64,000 bases of DNA from Candidatus Melainabacteria bacterium. Its GTDB lineage: Bacteria; Cyanobacteriota; Vampirovibrionia; Obscuribacterales; Obscuribacteraceae. Below are positions 60,762-64,000 of this stretch, one piece after another; position 1 is the first letter of the stretch; each line of letters starts with the position of its first letter. The position numbers were made by a program, and so were the translations under genes. Below the pieces are notes generated by a model. The model was given only the letters and a program-made list of their open reading frames with translations, searched no databases and was not told the origin of the DNA. The stretch covers positions 124,001 through 188,000 of the forward strand of contig JAFKGK010000008.1 of assembly GCA_017307165.1 (NCBI GenBank), written 5' to 3'.

Positions 60762-62125
60762 ACTATCCAATCTGGGTCGTGCCTTATCTTGGAGGCCCAT
60801 GGGTGATCGGCATCATGGCCATCATCCACATTTTTATCTCGCACTTTGCAGTTGGTGGCGGGGCATTTTTAGCACTAGCCGAAGAACTGGCCTATAAGCG
60901 CAAAGACGACCGCATATACCAATATCTAAAAGACCACTCGCGATTTTTTGTGCTTGTAACGACCGTGGCCGGAGCAGCTACCGGAGTCGGCATCTGGTTT
61001 ACCATCTCCCTCGTCAGCCCCGATGGCACGGGCTCTTTGATACAGATATTTACTCTGGCCTGGGCGCTAGAATACTTGTTTTTTGCAGCAGAGCTCGCGA
61101 CAGCATTTGTCTATTACTACACATGGGACAGGATAGACAAAGCAGCGCACTTAAAAATTGCCAGACTCTATTTTATTTTTTCGTGTTTTACTCTGGTGAT
61201 CATAAATGGCATCATCACTTTTATGCTCACGCCGGGCAAATGGACACAAAACCATAATTGGTTTGATGGCTTTTTTAATGAGACCTACTGGCCATCACTC
61301 TTGATCAGACTATCGATCATGTTTGCCATAGCAGGGATGTATGCTCTAGTCACCAGCTCGCGCATAAAAGATCCTGAGTTTAGGACCTATATGGTGCGCT
61401 TTTGTGCAAAATGGCTCTTGCCCGTCTTTATCCTTGGTCCGATCCTGTCGCTCTGGTATCTGCACGAGGTACCACAAGCTACGATCGATACCATCTTTAC
61501 CGGCATACAAACATCTGGCGTCGGCAATTTTTCGATATTGGCCAGAGCAGTCTATTTGAGCCTCGTGCTCTCGGGTACGGTGATACTCTTTGCCTTTTTT
61601 GGACCATATCTCAATCCTCGAGGTTTTACATTTAGGATTGCCATACTCTTTATGATCTGCGGACTCGCAGTGACCGGCACCACCGAATGGATGCGAGAGT
61701 TATTACGCAAACCATACGTTATCTATGACTACATGTATTCCAACGGTATCAGGAAAGCCGAAATAGACAAGATCTCCCAAACCGGCTTCTTGCAACAAGG
61801 CAAATGGGCAAGCGGCCTCGCCCAGGGACAGGACAATCCGACCGCTCGCGGCGAGATCGTCTTTAAATATCAATGCATGAGCTGCCACACCGAAAAGGGA
61901 TACAGAGCTATGCAAAAAATGCTGGGAGAAAGGGATCGCGATAGTATACAGAGCTTTTTACAAATGCTAAAAGAGCACGACAAGGACAAAAATCCTTACC
62001 TTGGTATCATGCCGCCACTTGCAGCCAATGATGATGAAATCAAAGATCTCGCGGCATATCTGAGTACCCTAAATCAAAAAAACAAAGTGACGCCAGCCGC
62101 TAATATCTGCTTGCCAGCTCTCTAA
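60758..62125 (+). CDS. CydA-like membrane protein with C-terminal cytochrome c domain
   Basis: A 455-residue protein. The first 350 residues are a cytochrome bd subunit I-like membrane part (helix 1 with H24 and H29 in AIIHIFISHFAVGGG; ELATAFVYYYTWDRIDK; ATGVGIWFTISLVSP). The last 90 are a class I cytochrome c: CMSCH haem attachment (373-377) and the methionine ligand in GIMPPLAA (near 418). The Q-loop of true bd oxidases is much shorter or absent. ATG at 60758 overlaps the cytochrome b stop. It probably passes electrons from the bc part to the periplasmic haem. The pair of CydA-like subunits flanking Rieske and b is notable. Confidence 0.85.
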   Translation: MNYPIWVVPYLGGPWVIGIMAIIHIFISHFAVGGGAFLALAEELAYKRKDDRIYQYLKDHSRFFVLVTTVAGAATGVGIWFTISLVSPDGTGSLIQIFTLAWALEYLFFAAELATAFVYYYTWDRIDKAAHLKIARLYFIFSCFTLVIINGIITFMLTPGKWTQNHNWFDGFFNETYWPSLLIRLSIMFAIAGMYALVTSSRIKDPEFRTYMVRFCAKWLLPVFILGPILSLWYLHEVPQATIDTIFTGIQTSGVGNFSILARAVYLSLVLSGTVILFAFFGPYLNPRGFTFRIAILFMICGLAVTGTTEWMRELLRKPYVIYDYMYSNGIRKAEIDKISQTGFLQQGKWASGLAQGQDNPTARGEIVFKYQCMSCHTEKGYRAMQKMLGERDRDSIQSFLQMLKEHDKDKNPYLGIMPPLAANDDEIKDLAAYLSTLNQKNKVTPAANICLPAL

Positions 62126-62756
62126 AATCACTAAAGACAAAGTCTGCCTCACTGTTTTGGAGATGCTCGCGTTGATGATATCGCTCGTGACTGTCGTTGT
62201 GAAACAATCCCACATCGCATCCAGCAGCCTTGCCGGCCAATACGTCTACTAAATAATCACCAACAAAGAGTGTCTCGCGCGCACCAGTCGCACCCAGACC
62301 AAGTCCATCGAGGGCAGTGAGTATCGGCTCCGGATGGGGCTTGAGATTGGTGACATCGCTAGCAGTGACTACTACATCAAAATACTTTTGCAGAGGCAGG
62401 CAGCTAAAAGCTTTATGGATGACAGGACGCTCGGATGAGGTCACTAGAGCCATAGGTATCCCTTTTGCGGCACAATCATCCAGCACGTCTACGACACCAG
62501 GAAACAATGCTGCCGTGTCATAGCAAGACTTGATCTTGGTTTGGACCAGATCCCAAAAAGTACGGGTGCATTCGAGACCAAAGGCAGCACTGATGGCAGT
62601 ATCATCCTTGTAAAAACAGCCAGACAATATCTCCTGATCGGTGACCGGACGTCCCAATTGATCAAAGGCATGTCTAAAGCCCGCAAACCAATAGTCGAGC
62701 GATGGCACCAGGGTACCGTCAAAATCAAAGAGTATGGCCTTGTATTTCTTGCGCAT
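62100..62756 (-). CDS. HAD-superfamily phosphatase (PGP/beta-PGM type)
   Basis: A 218-residue hydrolase. The nucleophile DxD motif is FDFDGTLVP (D11, D13), followed by a helical cap. The second motif is VTSSERP, the lysine KPHPEPI and the acidic motif GDYLVDVLAGKAAGC at the C-terminal core. It matches phosphoglycolate phosphatase/beta-phosphoglucomutase-like enzymes, with the substrate not predictable. It ends overlapping the last 26 bases of the convergent cytochrome gene. Starts with ATG at 62756, no clear ribosome site. It is followed by the flavin reductase gene on the same strand, 29 bases upstream. Confidence 0.9.
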   Translation of the reverse strand: MRKKYKAILFDFDGTLVPSLDYWFAGFRHAFDQLGRPVTDQEILSGCFYKDDTAISAAFGLECTRTFWDLVQTKIKSCYDTAALFPGVVDVLDDCAAKGIPMALVTSSERPVIHKAFSCLPLQKYFDVVVTASDVTNLKPHPEPILTALDGLGLGATGARETLFVGDYLVDVLAGKAAGCDVGLFHNDSHERYHQREHLQNSEADFVFSDFRELASRY

Positions 62757-62785
62757 TGAGTCCTTCAGTCCAGCACTACCTAATT

Positions 62786-63403
62786 CTAATTGAGAGGCCT
62801 GGCCAATCTCATAAGCCCATTCAAGCCCAGATAATCATCTCCGCCCAAACGACCGATCGTATCCATTTCCTCAGAGGACAGCCTCACGCGCCCCTCCTCG
62901 CTCATCAAATCATCAGCCAGGTATACGCTCAGGATGTCGCCCAAAATGAGTGCCGAGCCACCCAGATCGATGATATCGCGGCGATGGCATTCAAAGGCGA
63001 TGCGCACCTCTGCCACCCGAGGCGGTGTCACGATCCGCGATGGTGACATGGCCAGGCCGGCGCGCTCAAACTCGCTCTGGCCATAGGGCAGATTGGCGCT
63101 GGTCTCGTTCATCGCAGCGATCAGGCGAGAGTCCACCATATTGACGACAAACTCGCCATTTGCGCGGATATTAGCGAGAGTGTCCTTGGGAGACTTGTCG
63201 GGGCCGGCATACCCGGTTGCAAAGCCCAGGACGGGAGGGACGGCACTAAAGACGTTATAAAAGGAAAATGGCGCAAGATTGTGCGAGGCATCCGCTCCCA
63301 TAGTCGAAACCCAGGCGATGGGCCGGGGAGAGACGGCTGCAGTGAGGATCTCGTAGAGAAGCCGCGGTTTTGCTGTGGCGCAATCAATCTGCACTTGTAC
63401 CAC
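62786..63403 (-). CDS. Flavin reductase-like FMN-binding protein
   Basis: A 205-residue protein of the DIM6/NTAB family, split-barrel FMN binders. Seen: AAVSPRPIAWVSTMGADASH, NLAPFSFYNVFSAVPPVLGF, KDTLANIRANGEFVVNMVDS and ILGDILSVYLADDL. Family members reduce FMN with NAD(P)H or act as oxygenases on small substrates. Stop is 29 bases before the HAD phosphatase start. Its own start lies inside the 3' end of the glyoxalase-like gene (20-base overlap), so the three form one operon, probably for detoxification of small carbonyl or aromatic compounds (inference). Confidence 0.9.
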   Translation of the reverse strand: MVQVQIDCATAKPRLLYEILTAAVSPRPIAWVSTMGADASHNLAPFSFYNVFSAVPPVLGFATGYAGPDKSPKDTLANIRANGEFVVNMVDSRLIAAMNETSANLPYGQSEFERAGLAMSPSRIVTPPRVAEVRIAFECHRRDIIDLGGSALILGDILSVYLADDLMSEEGRVRLSSEEMDTIGRLGGDDYLGLNGLMRLARPLN

Positions 63404-63812
63404 CTGCTGGCTGGTCTAGCGTCGTCGCTTCGTAGATCTCGAGCGGGAGGCCGTCTGGATCGCGAAAAAAGGTAAACCTCTTATTGGTGTACTCGTCGAT
63501 TCTGATGTCTTCGGCTGGGATCTGATGGCTGCGTAGGTAGGCTAGCACGGCAGCGACGTCCTCGACCTCAAAGGCCAGATGCCTCAGCCCGCAGGCCTCT
63601 GGATTGGACACTCGAGGCGGCGGCGAGGGAAAACTAAACAGCTCGATCTGGCTATGATCGGATACCTTGAGATCCAGCTTGTAGGATTGGCGGTCGGGCC
63701 GATAGATTTCTTGCAAGATTTGCAGTCCCAATATCTCTGTGTAAAAGTGTTTGGATCGCTCGTAGTCAGAGGCTATGATGGCCACGTGGTGGATGCGGGA
63801 GTGATTGAGCAT
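63384..63812 (-). CDS. Glyoxalase/VOC family protein
   Basis: A 142-residue protein of the vicinal oxygen chelate superfamily, related to YaeR/GloA2. Motifs: IHHVAIIASDYERSKHFYTE, LGLQILQEIYRPD, KLDLKVSDHSQIELFSFP, GLRHLAFEVEDV, and RFTFFRDPDGLPLEIYEA. The metal ligands H (HHVA), E (QIELF), H (LRHLAF) and E (LEIYE) are present. Small C-terminal extension. It may isomerise a methylglyoxal-thiol adduct or another small carbonyl compound. First gene of the three-gene operon with the flavin reductase and the HAD phosphatase. Confidence 0.9.
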   Translation of the reverse strand: MLNHSRIHHVAIIASDYERSKHFYTEILGLQILQEIYRPDRQSYKLDLKVSDHSQIELFSFPSPPPRVSNPEACGLRHLAFEVEDVAAVLAYLRSHQIPAEDIRIDEYTNKRFTFFRDPDGLPLEIYEATTLDQPAGGTSAD

Positions 63813-63865
63813 GATCTTTTATGGGGTCCCCGAGGGTTAAAGCGCTTTATGTCTCTTTAATATGC

Positions 63866-63896
63866 TTGCTTTCGATACGGCCAGTAGCGATATAAT
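63866..63896 (+). promoter_or_regulatory. Promoter of the RRM gene
   Basis: TTGCTT (63866-63871) and a perfect TATAAT (63891-63896) lie 19 bases apart, giving a start about 20 bases before the RRM gene ATG. Confidence 0.55.
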
Positions 63897-63921
63897 GCCA
63901 CAGGTCAACTGTCCGGTGGAA

Positions 63922-64000
63922 ATGATGAAAAACAAACTGTTCGTCCGTAATATCTCTTTCAAGCTCTCCGAAGAAGAGCTCGCTGAGATTTTCTCTAGCT
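63922..64000 (+). CDS. RRM RNA-binding protein (partial)
   Basis: Only the first 26 codons are in the window. MMKNKLFVRNISFKLSEEEL contains the RNP2 motif LFVRNIS of an RNA recognition motif, then the first helix. Start at 63922 or 63925; GGTGGA is correctly spaced for the second. Small single-RRM proteins of this kind are abundant in cyanobacteria and relatives and occur in some other phyla; they bind RNA and often respond to cold. The gene runs off the right edge, so length cannot be judged. Confidence 0.88.
   Translation, partial: MMKNKLFVRNISFKLSEEELAEIFSS

Noticed and set aside
1..64000. tRNA, rRNA, transposase, integrase or phage genes
   Set aside because: I scanned intergenic regions and the protein list by eye and saw none; a tRNA or covariance search would be the decisive test.

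Overview
The window reads as chromosomal DNA of a free-living, heterotrophic, aerobically respiring bacterium. It is densely packed, with mid-range base composition and genes on both strands in short operons. I see no tRNA, rRNA, CRISPR array, transposase or phage gene. Four features point toward the non-photosynthetic relatives of cyanobacteria (Obscuribacterales/Melainabacteria type): many Hanks-type kinases with extracytoplasmic sensor-like tails, a b6-type cytochrome b with a Rieske protein, a small RRM protein at the right edge, and LysM, WG-repeat and Sel1 proteins. This placement is inference from gene content; a marker-gene or 16S comparison was not possible.

Region 1 (1-15 kb) is dominated by signalling. 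Three full-length transmembrane Ser/Thr kinases (1605-4022, 6857-9223, 9220-11622) have leucine-rich-repeat-like C-terminal halves. One is translationally coupled to a GT-C type membrane glycosyltransferase and two to each other and to a TPR protein. A fourth kinase-like gene (13819-14742) has lost key catalytic residues and is probably a pseudokinase. Between them lie a glutathione peroxidase, a DUF6745 gene with its usual small partner, and a 470-bp non-coding tract of 39-bp repeats and a long REP-like hairpin.

Region 2 (15-31 kb) is mixed metabolism. It holds a Sel1-repeat protein, DUF2200, a striking fusion of a short-chain dehydrogenase to an NAD synthetase-like domain, gluconate kinase, and a diiron protein plus TetR regulator with a clear palindromic operator. 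It also holds a tandem array of three paralogous membrane proteins with a five-cysteine N-terminal module (a fourth copy lies at 54 kb), an M23 peptidase, a class V aminotransferase and an alpha/beta hydrolase.

Region 3 (31-45 kb) is envelope and lipid related. It contains a Mla-like lipid transport operon (MlaE, MlaD) continuing into a UvrA2-like ATPase, FabF with a divergent TetR, a fatty acid desaturase, two methyltransferases, a dolichyl-phosphate-mannose-synthase-like GT2 and a GT87-like protein.

Region 4 (44-58 kb) has a lipoprotein, a WG-repeat protein, a decayed SDR fragment, an azoreductase with nested operators and ArsR, a prephenate dehydratase-like protein, and a LysM protein followed by a large protein with a possible atypical kinase fold. 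It also has an esterase, methionine aminopeptidase, a degenerate GGDEF protein and a further divergent kinase.

Region 5 (58-64 kb) is a four-gene respiratory operon: a CydA-like membrane protein, Rieske, cytochrome b, and a second CydA-like protein ending in a c-type haem domain. It is followed by an HAD phosphatase, a flavin reductase-like protein, a glyoxalase-family protein and the start of an RRM RNA-binding protein that runs off the window.
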